Shown: positions 9,686 through 18,507, counted from the first letter of the stretch. The stretch: DNA of 64,000 bases from SHWB01 sp050246875 (GCA_050246875.1 JBFWVF010000007.1:255146-319145), one strand, 5' to 3'. Numbers and translations: made by a program. The notes: generated by a model not told the origin, from the sequence alone.

Positions 9686-10612
9686 TCACCGCGCCGCGGG
9701 ACGCAGCGCGCCCTGGGCGTTGACGTAGACGGCGTAGAGCGAGGTGGTGCCGGCGATGAACAGGCGGTTGCGCTTGGGCCCGCCGAAGCAGACGTTGGCC
9801 GTCACCTCGGGAATGCGGATGCGGCCGATCAGCGTGCCGTCCGGCGCGTAGCACAGCACGCCGTTGCCGGCGCTGGTCCAGATGTTGCCGGCCGTATCGA
9901 GGCGGAAGCCGTCGAAGATGCCCACCGGGCACTCGGCGAAGACACGGCCGCCGGAAAGCGTCGTGCCGTCGGCGGAGACGTCGAACACCCGCATGTGATG
10001 CGGGCCGTTCCCGACATGGGTTGCACCGGAATCGACGACGTAGAGCTGGCGTTCGTCGAGCGAGAAGGCGAGCCCGTTGGGCTGCACGAAATCCTTCGCC
10101 ACCGGGTCGAGCCGGCCACTCGCCGGGTCGAAGCGCCAGACGTAGCGGCCGCCGATCTCCGACGGCGCCGCGTCGCCCTCGTACTCGCTGTCGATGCCGT
10201 AGCTGGGGTCCGTGAACCACAGCGTCCCGTCGGACTTCACCACCACGTCGTTGGGCGAGTTGAGGCGCTTGCCCTGCCAGTTGTCGACCAGCACGGTGCG
10301 GCTGCCGTCATGCTCCGTGCGCGACACGCAGCGGCCGGAATGCTCGCAGGAGACGAGCCGTCCCTCGCGGTCGACCGTGTGGCCGTTGGTGTTGCGCGAC
10401 GGCGCGCGGAACACCGAGACCTCGCCGCTGCACTCGTCCCAGCGCAACACGCGGTTGTTGGGAATGTCGGACCAGACGAGGTAGCGGCCGGCGGCGAAGT
10501 AGGCCGGGCCCTCGGCCCAGCGGCAACCCGTGTAGAGCTTGTCGACGTGGACGTTGCCGAAGACGAGCTTCGTGAAACGCGGATCGATGACCTCGAACCA
10601 GTCGGTCAGCAT
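9686..10612 (-). CDS. SMP-30/gluconolactonase-like hydrolase, copy 1
   Basis: First gene of the tandem run and the most diverged of the three, 308 residues. The metal-site motifs are present (WAEGPAYF, SPNDVVVKSDG, QPNGLAFSLDE, FDGFRLDTAGN). A distinct middle loop (PSYGIDSEYEGDAAPSEIGGR) suggests different substrate preference. The upstream gap to the cold-shock gene is 133 bases and should hold the promoter, but no convincing -35/-10 pair was recognised. The start context is shared with the other copies (MLTDWFEV). Confidence 0.87.
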   Translation of the reverse strand: MLTDWFEVIDPRFTKLVFGNVHVDKLYTGCRWAEGPAYFAAGRYLVWSDIPNNRVLRWDECSGEVSVFRAPSRNTNGHTVDREGRLVSCEHSGRCVSRTEHDGSRTVLVDNWQGKRLNSPNDVVVKSDGTLWFTDPSYGIDSEYEGDAAPSEIGGRYVWRFDPASGRLDPVAKDFVQPNGLAFSLDERQLYVVDSGATHVGNGPHHMRVFDVSADGTTLSGGRVFAECPVGIFDGFRLDTAGNIWTSAGNGVLCYAPDGTLIGRIRIPEVTANVCFGGPKRNRLFIAGTTSLYAVYVNAQGALRPAAR

Positions 10613-10745
10613 GCGTTACCCCCGGCACCGCGGACGTGGCGGCGCGGCCTCGCATCCCCGCGAAGCCGCGCCGTCGTCCGTCTGTTGTGGGTCGGCGGGC
10701 CGCCCCGCAGGGGCCGGCCCGCACCGGTACTGCCGCGTCGTCCGT

Positions 10746-11423
10746 TCAGTCGGACGGCGCGATCGACACCGCTTCGCGCCCCTTGGGCGTCTCGACGACC
10801 TTCATCGCCACGCGCTGACCCTCGGCGAGATTGGCAAGGCCGGAGCGTTCGAGCACGGAAATATGCACGAACACATCCTTGCCGCCGTCGCCGACGGCGA
10901 CGAAGCCGAAGCCCTTCTCGGTGTTGAACCACTTGACCGTGCCAGCCGCGTCGACGGCGGTCGACAGGTCGGGCGCCGGCCGGCGCGGGCGCGGCCCTGC
11001 CATGTCGCGCGGACCCGAACGTCGCGGCGCTTCCGTCGCGGTGCTCTCGTCGACCGACAGCACGGCGGTGATCTGCCGGCCCTTCTGGCCCTGGCCCACC
11101 TGCACGCGCAGCGTGGCACCCGGCGCGACGGACTCGTGGCCGGCCGACTGCAGCACGCCGATGTGCAGGAAGGCGTCGCCGGTCCCGTCAGACAGCTCGG
11201 CGAAGCCGAAGCCCTTTTCCGGGTTGAACCATTTCACCGTGGCGTCGATCGGCGGCCCCTCCGGCGCGACCTCGCGGCCGAAGGAGGACGACGGCGGCCG
11301 GTCACGGCGCGGCGGTCCGCTGCCGAAGCCGCGGGATTCGCGCGGCGGCGGCGAAAACATGTCGTCGTCGAAGCCGCGACGGCGCTGGCCGCCACCGCGG
11401 TAGTCCCTGCTCTTGCTGCTCAT
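10746..11423 (-). CDS. Double cold-shock-domain RNA-binding protein
   Basis: The 225-residue product has an Arg/Gly-rich N-terminal tail (about 1-60) and two cold-shock domains (about 63-125 and 155-222) joined by a Pro/Arg-rich linker. Each domain has RNP1 (WFNPEKGFGF, WFNTEKGFGF) and RNP2 (DAFLHI, DVFVHI). Double-CSD proteins are typical of Alphaproteobacteria and act as RNA chaperones in cold or stationary phase. The ATG at 11423 is chosen because the longer frame adds 49 low-complexity residues. The 271 bases upstream hold no gene and could be a long leader, as is common for csp genes. Confidence 0.88.
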   Translation of the reverse strand: MSSKSRDYRGGGQRRRGFDDDMFSPPPRESRGFGSGPPRRDRPPSSSFGREVAPEGPPIDATVKWFNPEKGFGFAELSDGTGDAFLHIGVLQSAGHESVAPGATLRVQVGQGQKGRQITAVLSVDESTATEAPRRSGPRDMAGPRPRRPAPDLSTAVDAAGTVKWFNTEKGFGFVAVGDGGKDVFVHISVLERSGLANLAEGQRVAMKVVETPKGREAVSIAPSD

Positions 11424-11694
11424 CGCGACCGCCCGCAGCCGCCCGCGGCCGCCAACTCTACGGTCAATCCGTCGTGCCGATACGTCAATGTCTCGTCCTT
11501 CGTGCTCTGGTGCCCGCCGCGCGGCGGGCGGCCTGTGTCGTCTGGCCCGATCGCCAGGGGAAGCCTTCACCCCCCGTCCACACTACCGCGTCCCGGGCGG
11601 CGACAATAGCACTGTCTTGTTACGTCACCGGTGCTGCCCTTTCCCGCCGCGCGCACGACGGCGGCGGCCGGCACATCGGGCACGGCGAAACCGG

Positions 11695-12696
11695 CTAGAG
11701 CGGGCGCACGCCGCCGCCGGCCAGCGGCGCCTGCCGGGTCAGCGTGTTGACCAGCGGCCGGCCGAAGGGCGGTGCCGAAATCTCGAATATGTCGCCGGCG
11801 CGCAGTTCTACCTTGTCGGCGAAGCTCACCGTGGCGGTGCCGAGGAAGTGGACGTGGACATCGCCGGGCCGGCGGAATGACGCATACTTGAAATGGTGAT
11901 GCTCGAGATTGGCCACAGCATGAGACATGTTGGCCTCACCGGTGGCGAAAGGCTTCTCCCACAACACCTTGCCACCCCGCAGGATGCGCGACCGGCCCTG
12001 CACATCCCCCGGCAGTTCGCCGAGCAGCAGTTCCGGCCCGAAGGACGACTGCCGCAGCTTCGAATGCGCGAGCCAGAGGTAGTTGCCGCGCTCCATGATG
12101 TGATCGGAGAACTCGTTGCCGAGCGCCCAGCCGACGCGGAACGGCTGGCCGTCGTCGCCGACGACGTAGAGGCCGCAGACCTCGGGCTCCTCGCCGCCGT
12201 CCTCGGCGAATTCCGGCATCGCCAGCGCCCCGCCCGGCGGCACGACCCAGGAGCCGTCGCCCTTCCAGAACCATTCCGGCTGCACGCCGGTGCGGCCGGC
12301 CGGCGGCTTGCCGCCCTCCAGCCCCATGCGGAACATCTTCATCGAGTCCGACAGCGCCGCCTCGCCGCCCTCGGCGAACTTGCGATGCATGGCGTCGCGC
12401 GCATCGGCACTGCCGAGATGCGACAGGCCGGTGCCGGTGACGAGGCAGTGCGCCGGGTCGGGGTGGTCGAGCGGCGGCAACAGGCGGCCCTGGGCGACGA
12501 CCGCGGCATAGTCGTCGCGCGTCGCCCCGGAGTGTCGCTCGACCAGCGCGGCCAAGGTTTCACCGGCCGCGATGGCCCGGCGGGCGAGTGCGTAAACGGT
12601 ATGAACGCCGTCAAGCCGGACGAGCGTCTCGGCGTCGGCGACGCAGCCGACCCGCCGGCCACCGCCCGCCATGTACTGGACGAGGCGCAGGCTCAT
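11695..12696 (-). CDS. AraD1/GguC-type fumarylacetoacetase-fold enzyme
   Basis: The 333-residue product starts MSLRLVQYMAGG. It carries VTGTGLSHLGSADARDAMH and KMFRMGLEGGKP, features of the AraD1 (GguC) family related to FAH-fold enzymes acting on 2-keto-3-deoxy sugar acids. A metal site is suggested by PEFAEDGGEEPEVCGLYVV and GNEFSDH. Its start codon overlaps the stop of the small secreted protein gene by 4 bases (ATGA). A sugar-acid role would fit the SMP-30 lactonase-like genes nearby, which is inference from proximity. The substrate is not determined by sequence. Confidence 0.75.
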   Translation of the reverse strand: MSLRLVQYMAGGGRRVGCVADAETLVRLDGVHTVYALARRAIAAGETLAALVERHSGATRDDYAAVVAQGRLLPPLDHPDPAHCLVTGTGLSHLGSADARDAMHRKFAEGGEAALSDSMKMFRMGLEGGKPPAGRTGVQPEWFWKGDGSWVVPPGGALAMPEFAEDGGEEPEVCGLYVVGDDGQPFRVGWALGNEFSDHIMERGNYLWLAHSKLRQSSFGPELLLGELPGDVQGRSRILRGGKVLWEKPFATGEANMSHAVANLEHHHFKYASFRRPGDVHVHFLGTATVSFADKVELRAGDIFEISAPPFGRPLVNTLTRQAPLAGGGVRPL

Positions 12697-13214
12697 CGAC
12701 CGGGCACGGCGGCGCCCATGCGGGCGAGGAACGATGCCAGCGACTCGCCATCGAGGCGCAGCACGGCGTCGAACAGGCTGTCGGCCATGCGGCAGAAGGC
12801 GTCGCCCTCGCGCATGCTGCGCTGGGACGACCAGTTGGCGAGCAGCGTGACGTAGCGGTCGAGTTCGGCGTCGGCGGCGTCGCCGTAACTCTTCTCGAAC
12901 ATCTCGCGCAGGATGCGGCTGGTGCGGGCCAGCTCCTCGGCGTGGCGCGTGACCGCCGCGTCGTACTGGCGCTGGCGATCGCAGGCCAGGGCCGCGATCA
13001 TCAGGTCGCTCTGCAGGGCGCGAACATTGATTGCCGCCAGTTCGGCCGTCGTCGGCGGCACCGTCTTTGCCGGCGTGGCCGCCGATGCCGCGCCGGCGAG
13101 CGCCAGCAGCGCCGCGGCCGCGAGCGTGCCGATCGTTCCCGCCTTCCGTGCAGCCAGCGTGGCGCGCACCCGAACCCCCTTGCCGGAGCGGGAGTTTGGC
13201 ACCGTCGCCGTCAT
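12693..13214 (-). CDS. Small secreted alpha-helical protein, function unknown
   Basis: The 173-residue product has a signal peptide around residues 27-46 (GTLAAAALLALAGAASAA). The mature part is helical with two cysteines (ALACDRQRQYDAAV and AFCRMADSLFDAVL) that may pair. No catalytic motif was recognised. Small secreted proteins of this helical pattern are common in Rhodospirillales, but the family was not identified. The start may be a later codon, since the first 20 residues are basic and unlike a normal n-region. The end overlaps the AraD1 start by 4 bases. Confidence 0.65.
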   Translation of the reverse strand: MTATVPNSRSGKGVRVRATLAARKAGTIGTLAAAALLALAGAASAATPAKTVPPTTAELAAINVRALQSDLMIAALACDRQRQYDAAVTRHAEELARTSRILREMFEKSYGDAADAELDRYVTLLANWSSQRSMREGDAFCRMADSLFDAVLRLDGESLASFLARMGAAVPGR

Positions 13215-13237
13215 CGGCGCAACGTTCGCCCGGCCGC

Positions 13238-14821
13238 TCAGAAGCGCAGTGCGCGCGCCTGGTTGACGTGCGGCAGCGCGGCGACGCTGGCCAGCACCTC
13301 CGGCGGTGCCGGCTGGTCGACCTCGACCAGCGACAACGCCTCGCCGCCGGGCCCGGTGCGGCCGAGGTGGAAGGTGGCGATGTTGATTCCGGCATCGCCA
13401 AGGACCGAGCCGAGGCGACCGATCAGGCCCGGTCGGTCGTTGCTCATCACGTAGAGCATGTGCGTTCCCAGTTCGGCCTCGAGCGAGATGCCGCGCACAT
13501 CGACGAGCCGCGGCTTGTCGCCACCGACGAGCGTGCCGGCGACGGTGCGCGTCTGGCGCTCGGTCCGGACGGCGAGGCGGATCAGCGTCTGGTAGTCGCA
13601 GGGCCGGTCGTGGCGCACTTCGGAGACCTCGATGCCGCGCTCGTGCGCCAGCACCGGGGCATTGACCATGTTGACGCTGTCGAGCAGCGGCCGCAGCAGG
13701 CCGTTGAGCGCGGCGGCGACCAGCGGGCGCGTGTTGAGGCCGGCGGCGTCACCCTCGAACTCGATGGTCACGGCGACGAGGCCGGTTTCCGTGGTCTGGC
13801 CGGCGAAACTGCCGAGCAGTTCGGCCAGGCGCATGTACGGGCGCAGGCGCGGCGCCTCCTCGGCCGACACCGAGGGCATGTTGAGTGCGTTGATCACCGC
13901 CCCGGTCAGCAGGTAGTCCGACATCTGCTCGGCGACCTGGATGGCGACATTGACCTGCGCCTCGGTGGTCGAGGCGCCGAGATGTGGCGTGCAGACGACG
14001 TTCTCGTGCGCGAACAGCGGATTGTTCTTCGCCGGCTCCTCGACGAAGACATCGAGCGCCGCACCCGCGACATGGCCGCTGTCCAGCGCCTTCAGCAGGT
14101 CGGCCTCGACGACGAGGCCGCCGCGCGCGCAGTTGATGATGCGCACGCCCTTCTTCATCTTCGCGATCGCCGTCGCGTCGACGATGCCGCGCGTCTGGTC
14201 GGTCAGCGGCGTGTGCAGGGTGATGAAGTCGGCGCGGCCGAACAGCGTGTCGAGATCGACCTTCTCGACGCCGATCTCGAGCGCGCGTTCGGGCGACAGG
14301 AACGGATCGTAGGCGACGACCTTCATGCGCAGGCCGCGGCCGCGGTCGGCGACGATCGAACCGATGTTGCCGCAGCCGATGACGCCGAGGGTCTTGCCCG
14401 TCACCTCGACGCCCATGAAGCGCGACTTCTCCCACTTGCTCGCCCGGGTGGAGGCGTCGGCCGCCGGAATCTGGCGGGCCAGCGCGAACATCAGGGCGAT
14501 GGCGTGCTCGGCGGTGGTGATGGCGTTGCCGAAGGGCGTGTTCATCACGACGATGCCATGGCCCGTGGCGGCCGGCACGTCGATGTTGTCGACACCGATG
14601 CCGGCGCGGCCGACGATGCGCAGGCTGCCGGCGGCGCCGGCCTTCAGCACTGGCGCCGTGATCTTCGTGGCCGAGCGCAGGGCGACGCCGTCATAGCCGC
14701 CGATGATGTCGACGAGGTCGGCCTCCTTGAGGCCCTGCCGCACGTCGGTCTCGACGCCGCGCGCGGCGAACACCTCCATGGCACGCGGGTCGAGACTGTC
14801 GGCGATGAGAACCTTGGGCAT
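13238..14821 (-). CDS. serA: D-3-phosphoglycerate dehydrogenase, long form
   Basis: Oxidises 3-phosphoglycerate to 3-phosphohydroxypyruvate, the entry to serine synthesis. The 527 residues comprise a catalytic and NAD-binding region (1-310), an intervening ASB domain and a C-terminal ACT domain (about 450-527) ending in DRPGLIGRLGSVLGDAGINIATFHLGR. The dinucleotide motif GCGNIGSIVADRG and the catalytic residues in NCARGG, EEPAKN and PHLGAST are present. ACT domains of this type usually bind serine for feedback. GGAG lies 8 bases before the ATG. It follows serC by 62 bases on the same strand. Confidence 0.96.
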   Translation of the reverse strand: MPKVLIADSLDPRAMEVFAARGVETDVRQGLKEADLVDIIGGYDGVALRSATKITAPVLKAGAAGSLRIVGRAGIGVDNIDVPAATGHGIVVMNTPFGNAITTAEHAIALMFALARQIPAADASTRASKWEKSRFMGVEVTGKTLGVIGCGNIGSIVADRGRGLRMKVVAYDPFLSPERALEIGVEKVDLDTLFGRADFITLHTPLTDQTRGIVDATAIAKMKKGVRIINCARGGLVVEADLLKALDSGHVAGAALDVFVEEPAKNNPLFAHENVVCTPHLGASTTEAQVNVAIQVAEQMSDYLLTGAVINALNMPSVSAEEAPRLRPYMRLAELLGSFAGQTTETGLVAVTIEFEGDAAGLNTRPLVAAALNGLLRPLLDSVNMVNAPVLAHERGIEVSEVRHDRPCDYQTLIRLAVRTERQTRTVAGTLVGGDKPRLVDVRGISLEAELGTHMLYVMSNDRPGLIGRLGSVLGDAGINIATFHLGRTGPGGEALSLVEVDQPAPPEVLASVAALPHVNQARALRF

Positions 14822-14883
14822 CGGAAATCTCCGGGAGCGGAATGTCGGGACCCGCGCGGCAGGCAAACGCGCGCGAACGAAAA

Positions 14884-16050
14884 TCAGGCGCCGGCGCGCA
14901 CCTGCGCCCAGGCCCAGTCGAGCCAGGGCAGCAGCGCGGTTACGTCGGCACGCTCGACCGTGGCGCCGGTCCATACCCGCAGGCCTGGCGGCGCGTCGCG
15001 GTACGAGCCGATGTCCCAGGCCACGCCCTCGCGGTCGAGCAGATCGGCAATGGCCTTGGCCGTCGCGGCCTGGGCCTTGGCGTCGAGACCGGCGAACCAC
15101 GGATCGACGATCTTCAGGCAGACGCTGGTCGGCGAGCGCGTCGCCACGTCCTCGGCGAGAAAGGCCGCCCAGTCGCTCGCCGCGACCCACTCGGCGACGA
15201 CGGCAAGGTTGCCTTCGGCGCGCGCGATCAGCGCCGGCAGGCCGCCCAGCCCCCCGGCCCAGTCGAGCGCGTCGATCTGGTCCTCGACGCAGAGCATGGA
15301 CGGCGTGTTGATGGTGTCGCCCTTGAACACCGCCTCGTTGAGCTTGCCGCCCGAGACGAGGCGGAAGATCTTCGGCAGCGGCCAGGCCGGCCTGGTCGTC
15401 AGCAGGCGTTCGACGGCGCGCGGACCCAGCGCCAGCATGCCGTGCTGCGCCTCGCCGCCGAGCACCTTCTGCCACGACCAGGTGACGGCATCGAGCCGGT
15501 CCCAGGCGAGGTCCATGGCGAAGGCCGCCGAGGTCGCGTCGCAGATGACGAGGCCCTGTCGATCGCGCGCGATCCAGTCCCCGTTGGGCACGCGGACGCC
15601 CGAAGTGGTGCCGTTCCAGGTAAAGACGACGTCGCGCGCGAAATCCACCGAGCCGAGGTCCGGCAGCAGGCCATAGTCGGCCGACAGCGTGCGCACGTCG
15701 GCCAGCTTCAGCTCCTTCGTGACGTCGGAGACCCAGCCCTGGCCGAAACTCTCCCAGGCCAGCACGTCGACACCGCGCGATCCGAGCAGCGTCCACAGCG
15801 CCATCTCGACGGCGCCGGTGTCAGAGGCGGGCACGATGGCGAGGCGCCAGTCGGCCGGCATGCGGAGAATGGTCTTGGTCTTCTCGATCACGGCGCCGAG
15901 ACGGGCGCGGGCCGGGCCGGCGCGATGCGAGCGGCCGACGAGCGCGCCTTCGAGCACCGCCGGCGACCAGCCGGGGCGTTTGGCACACGGACCTGAGGAG
16001 AAGCAGGGATTGGCCGGCCGGAGCGCCGGCCGTCGCACGGATTCGGTCAT
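14884..16050 (-). CDS. serC: Phosphoserine aminotransferase
   Basis: Transfers the amino group of glutamate to 3-phosphohydroxypyruvate, with PLP as cofactor. The 388-residue protein opens with NPCFSSGPCAKRPGW. It has the PLP lysine in WSWQKVLGGEAQHG and a ATSAAFAMDLAWDRLD segment with the cofactor Asp. This is the form found in many Alphaproteobacteria rather than the E. coli type. The ATG at 16050 is set by family alignment and by the leader hairpins ending just before it. It forms the serine pathway operon with serA. Confidence 0.95.
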   Translation of the reverse strand: MTESVRRPALRPANPCFSSGPCAKRPGWSPAVLEGALVGRSHRAGPARARLGAVIEKTKTILRMPADWRLAIVPASDTGAVEMALWTLLGSRGVDVLAWESFGQGWVSDVTKELKLADVRTLSADYGLLPDLGSVDFARDVVFTWNGTTSGVRVPNGDWIARDRQGLVICDATSAAFAMDLAWDRLDAVTWSWQKVLGGEAQHGMLALGPRAVERLLTTRPAWPLPKIFRLVSGGKLNEAVFKGDTINTPSMLCVEDQIDALDWAGGLGGLPALIARAEGNLAVVAEWVAASDWAAFLAEDVATRSPTSVCLKIVDPWFAGLDAKAQAATAKAIADLLDREGVAWDIGSYRDAPPGLRVWTGATVERADVTALLPWLDWAWAQVRAGA

Positions 16051-16053
16051 TGC

Positions 16054-16100
16054 TGTCGCGTCCCTTACAGAACGCCGCGCCCCGTTGGGGGGACGTGGCC
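16054..16100 (-). ncRNA. Two-hairpin leader upstream of serC (serC RNA motif candidate)
   Basis: On the minus strand the short leader folds into two adjacent hairpins. One (16074-16099) has arms GCCACGTCCCC and GGGGCGCGGC with one bulge and one mismatch. The other (16058-16075) has arms GCGTTC and GGACGC around a 6-base loop; they share two bases at the junction. The second ends 7 bases before the start codon and would cover the ribosome site. A conserved serC leader motif has been described before serC operons in Alphaproteobacteria; position and shape fit it. I did not align it to the covariance model. Confidence 0.5.
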
Positions 16101-16108
16101 CGCCGGGG

Positions 16109-16136
16109 AGAATAGGCTTCGCCGACGGCGGGTCAA
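16109..16136 (-). promoter_or_regulatory. Candidate serC-serA promoter
   Basis: On the minus strand TTGACC (16131-16136) and TATTCT (16109-16114) are 16 bases apart. Transcription from here would begin at the base of the first leader hairpin and yield a leader of roughly 45-50 bases. This is a good sigma70-type match for a GC-rich genome. Confidence 0.5.
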
Positions 16137-16175
16137 TGACGCCGCCAAGACGTTTTGACGCAGCGGGCGCCGACC

Positions 16176-18038
16176 CTAGAGCCCGTACCAGACCCGCGCC
16201 AGCACCGTGTAGGCAAGCCACATGAGCACCACCAGCGGCGCTCCGGCGCGGAAGAAGTCGACGAAGCGGTAGTTGCCGGGCGCCATCACCATCAGGTTGG
16301 TCTGGTAGCCGATCGGCGTGGCGAAGCTGCAGTTCGCAGCGAAGACGACGGCGACGGCGAAGGCCTCGACCGGCGCGCCAAGGCGCTGGGCGAGACCGAC
16401 GGCGATCGGCGTGAACAGCACCGCGGCGGCGTTGTTGGAGATCAGGTTGGTCATCAGGGCGATGACCAGGAACATCGCCGACAGCGCCACCAGCGGCGAG
16501 GCATCGCCGATTGCCGCGAGGAAGGCGTCGACGATGGCGGCTGCGCCGCCCGTGTCCTGCAGCGCGGTGCCCAGCGCCAACGCGGCGGCGATCAGCAGCA
16601 CGATGTTGCGGTCGACGGCGCGCCCGGCCTGGCGGATGTTGAGGATGCCGAAGGCCAGCATCAGCCCGGCGCCGCACAGCGACGAGATGACGATCGGCAC
16701 CAGCTCGGTCGCCGACAGCAGCACGACGACGCCGAAGATGGCGAGCGCCCGCTTGGCGTTGTGCGTCGCCGGCAGCACCGTCGCCGACCATTCGATCAGC
16801 AACACGTCGCGATCGCCGCGCAGGCCTTCGACCTCTTCGCGCGTGCCCTGGATCAGCAACACGTCACCGGCCTCGAGCCGGATCTCGGTGATGCGCGCGC
16901 GGATCATGCGCGACTGGCGCTGGATGCCCAGCACGATGACGTGAAAGCGATGACGGAAGGCGGCGAGTTCCAGCGTCTGGCCGACCAGCCGCGAGGCCGG
17001 CGTCACCATCACCTCGGCGATCTGCTGTTCGCCACGGCGGCGACGGCGGCCATCGCGCTCGGCCGTATCCTCGCCCTCCTCGTCGCCGGCGCCGATGTCG
17101 AGCAGGTGCGTTTCGCCCTTCATCGCTTCGGTCAGTGCCCGCCGGGTCGCCGCCACCACCAGCACATCGCCGGGCAGCAGGCGAAGGCCGTCGTCGAAGG
17201 GCGGCAGGAAGGCATGCTCGTCGCGCTGCACGAGGCGCACCGTGACGTCGCGCAGGTCGGGGAAGAAGCCGCCACGCGGTCCGATGCCGGCCAGGCGCGA
17301 ACCTTCGGTGACGGCGATCTGGGCGAGGAACTGCCGCCCGTCGGCACCGCCGAGCGCCGCCGACAGCGGCATGCGGTCGGGCAGCAGGCGCGGCGCGACG
17401 AGGATGATGTAGAGCGCGCCGACGCCGGCGAGGATGGCGCCCGGCGCGGTGAACTGGAAGATCGAGAATGCCGGCAGGCCGAGCTGCACCAGCGAGCCCG
17501 AGACCAGCAGGTTGGTCGAGGTGCCGATCAGCGTCGTCATGCCGCCGAGGATGGCGGCGTAGCTGAGCGGGATCATCAGCCGCGACGCGGTGTGGCCCAG
17601 GCGCTCCGCGATCGCCTGCACGACCGGGATCAGCAGCACGACGACCGGCGTGTTGTTGAGGAAGGCGCTGGTGACGATCGCCAGCACCAGCACCAGCGCC
17701 GGCGCCAGCATGACGCGGCCACGCACCAGCGTCACCACGACGCCGGCGGCGCGTTCGAGTGCGCCGGTCTGCGCCAGGCCCTGTCCCAGCACGAGCAGCG
17801 CGGCGACGGTCAGCAGGGCCGGATTGGCGAAGCCGGCGAGCAGCCGCTCGGGGCCCAGCGTCGCCCGCCCCGCCGCGTCCACGGCCGGAAAGAAATGGAA
17901 CAGCAGCAGCAGCGCGCAGATGACGGCGAGGGAGGTGAACTCCATCGGCACGCGGTCCCACGCATAGAGTGCGAGCGCGGCGGCGATGATGGCGAAGGTG
18001 CCCCACAGGCCGATCGCAGCGACGAGCGCGGGTTCCAT
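16176..18038 (-). CDS. SLC13-family permease with TrkA-C (RCK_C) domains
   Basis: The 620-residue inner membrane protein has about ten to twelve hydrophobic spans in two halves. It carries the family-like repeats SAFLNNTPVVVLLIPV and TNLISNNAAAVLFTPIAVG, each with the Asn-Asn signature. Between the halves (about 215-400) are two TrkA-C-type regulatory domains, recognisable by LLPGDVLVVAATRRAL and LEAGDVLLIQGTREEVEGL. Such proteins carry anions such as sulfate or dicarboxylates, usually with sodium. The substrate cannot be told from sequence. The stop is 125 bases before the serC start on the same strand, but serC has its own promoter. Confidence 0.87.
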   Translation of the reverse strand: MEPALVAAIGLWGTFAIIAAALALYAWDRVPMEFTSLAVICALLLLFHFFPAVDAAGRATLGPERLLAGFANPALLTVAALLVLGQGLAQTGALERAAGVVVTLVRGRVMLAPALVLVLAIVTSAFLNNTPVVVLLIPVVQAIAERLGHTASRLMIPLSYAAILGGMTTLIGTSTNLLVSGSLVQLGLPAFSIFQFTAPGAILAGVGALYIILVAPRLLPDRMPLSAALGGADGRQFLAQIAVTEGSRLAGIGPRGGFFPDLRDVTVRLVQRDEHAFLPPFDDGLRLLPGDVLVVAATRRALTEAMKGETHLLDIGAGDEEGEDTAERDGRRRRRGEQQIAEVMVTPASRLVGQTLELAAFRHRFHVIVLGIQRQSRMIRARITEIRLEAGDVLLIQGTREEVEGLRGDRDVLLIEWSATVLPATHNAKRALAIFGVVVLLSATELVPIVISSLCGAGLMLAFGILNIRQAGRAVDRNIVLLIAAALALGTALQDTGGAAAIVDAFLAAIGDASPLVALSAMFLVIALMTNLISNNAAAVLFTPIAVGLAQRLGAPVEAFAVAVVFAANCSFATPIGYQTNLMVMAPGNYRFVDFFRAGAPLVVLMWLAYTVLARVWYGL

Positions 18039-18057
18039 GACGGCTTGGCGCCCCTGT

Positions 18058-18507
18058 TCAGGCCGCGGGACGACGCTTGATGAACGATGTGGTCTTGAAG
18101 CTGCACACCGTGCCCGAGGCCGGCGTGGCGATGGTGAAGGCGAAGACGACGATGCCGCGGTCGGGCCGCGACCCCGAGGGCCGGGCCTCGATCACCTCGA
18201 TCGTCGTCTCCAGCGCGTCGCCGGGGCGAACCGGCTTCGACCAGCGCACCTCGTCCATCGCCGGGCCGCCGAGCGAACTGTCGACGATGTGGCCGAGACG
18301 GATCCACTGCGCGAAGGCGGTGCCGAGGGTCTGGTACCCACTGGCGATGATCCCGCCGAAGGGGCCCTTCTCCGCCGCCGCCCTGTCGATGTGGATCGGC
18401 TGCGGGTCGTAGTCCCGGGCAAACGCGATGATCTCCGCTTCGCTCAGCACCGCCGGCTCGGTCGTGAAGCGGCGGCCAACGGTCAGATCCTCGAAATACA
18501 GGCTCAT
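18058..18507 (-). CDS. MaoC-like hot-dog dehydratase
   Basis: The 149-residue single hot-dog protein has the hydratase signature DYDPQPIHIDRAAAEKGPFGGIIASGY; the Asp and His of DPQPIHID are the usual catalytic pair. Family members hydrate enoyl-CoA or act on related thioesters. It lies 19 bases upstream of the SLC13 permease gene in transcription order, so they may share a message. An AT-rich control region with a palindrome precedes it. The CoA substrate is unknown. Confidence 0.85.
   Translation of the reverse strand: MSLYFEDLTVGRRFTTEPAVLSEAEIIAFARDYDPQPIHIDRAAAEKGPFGGIIASGYQTLGTAFAQWIRLGHIVDSSLGGPAMDEVRWSKPVRPGDALETTIEVIEARPSGSRPDRGIVVFAFTIATPASGTVCSFKTTSFIKRRPAA

Noticed and set aside
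13031..15676. 881-codon plus-strand open frame opposite serA
   Set aside because: The minus strand holds all SerA and SerC motifs; the plus frame is compositionally biased noise.
16155..18080. 641-codon plus-strand open frame opposite the SLC13 permease
   Set aside because: His/Gln/Arg-rich string without hydrophobic or catalytic pattern, antisense to a clear membrane protein.
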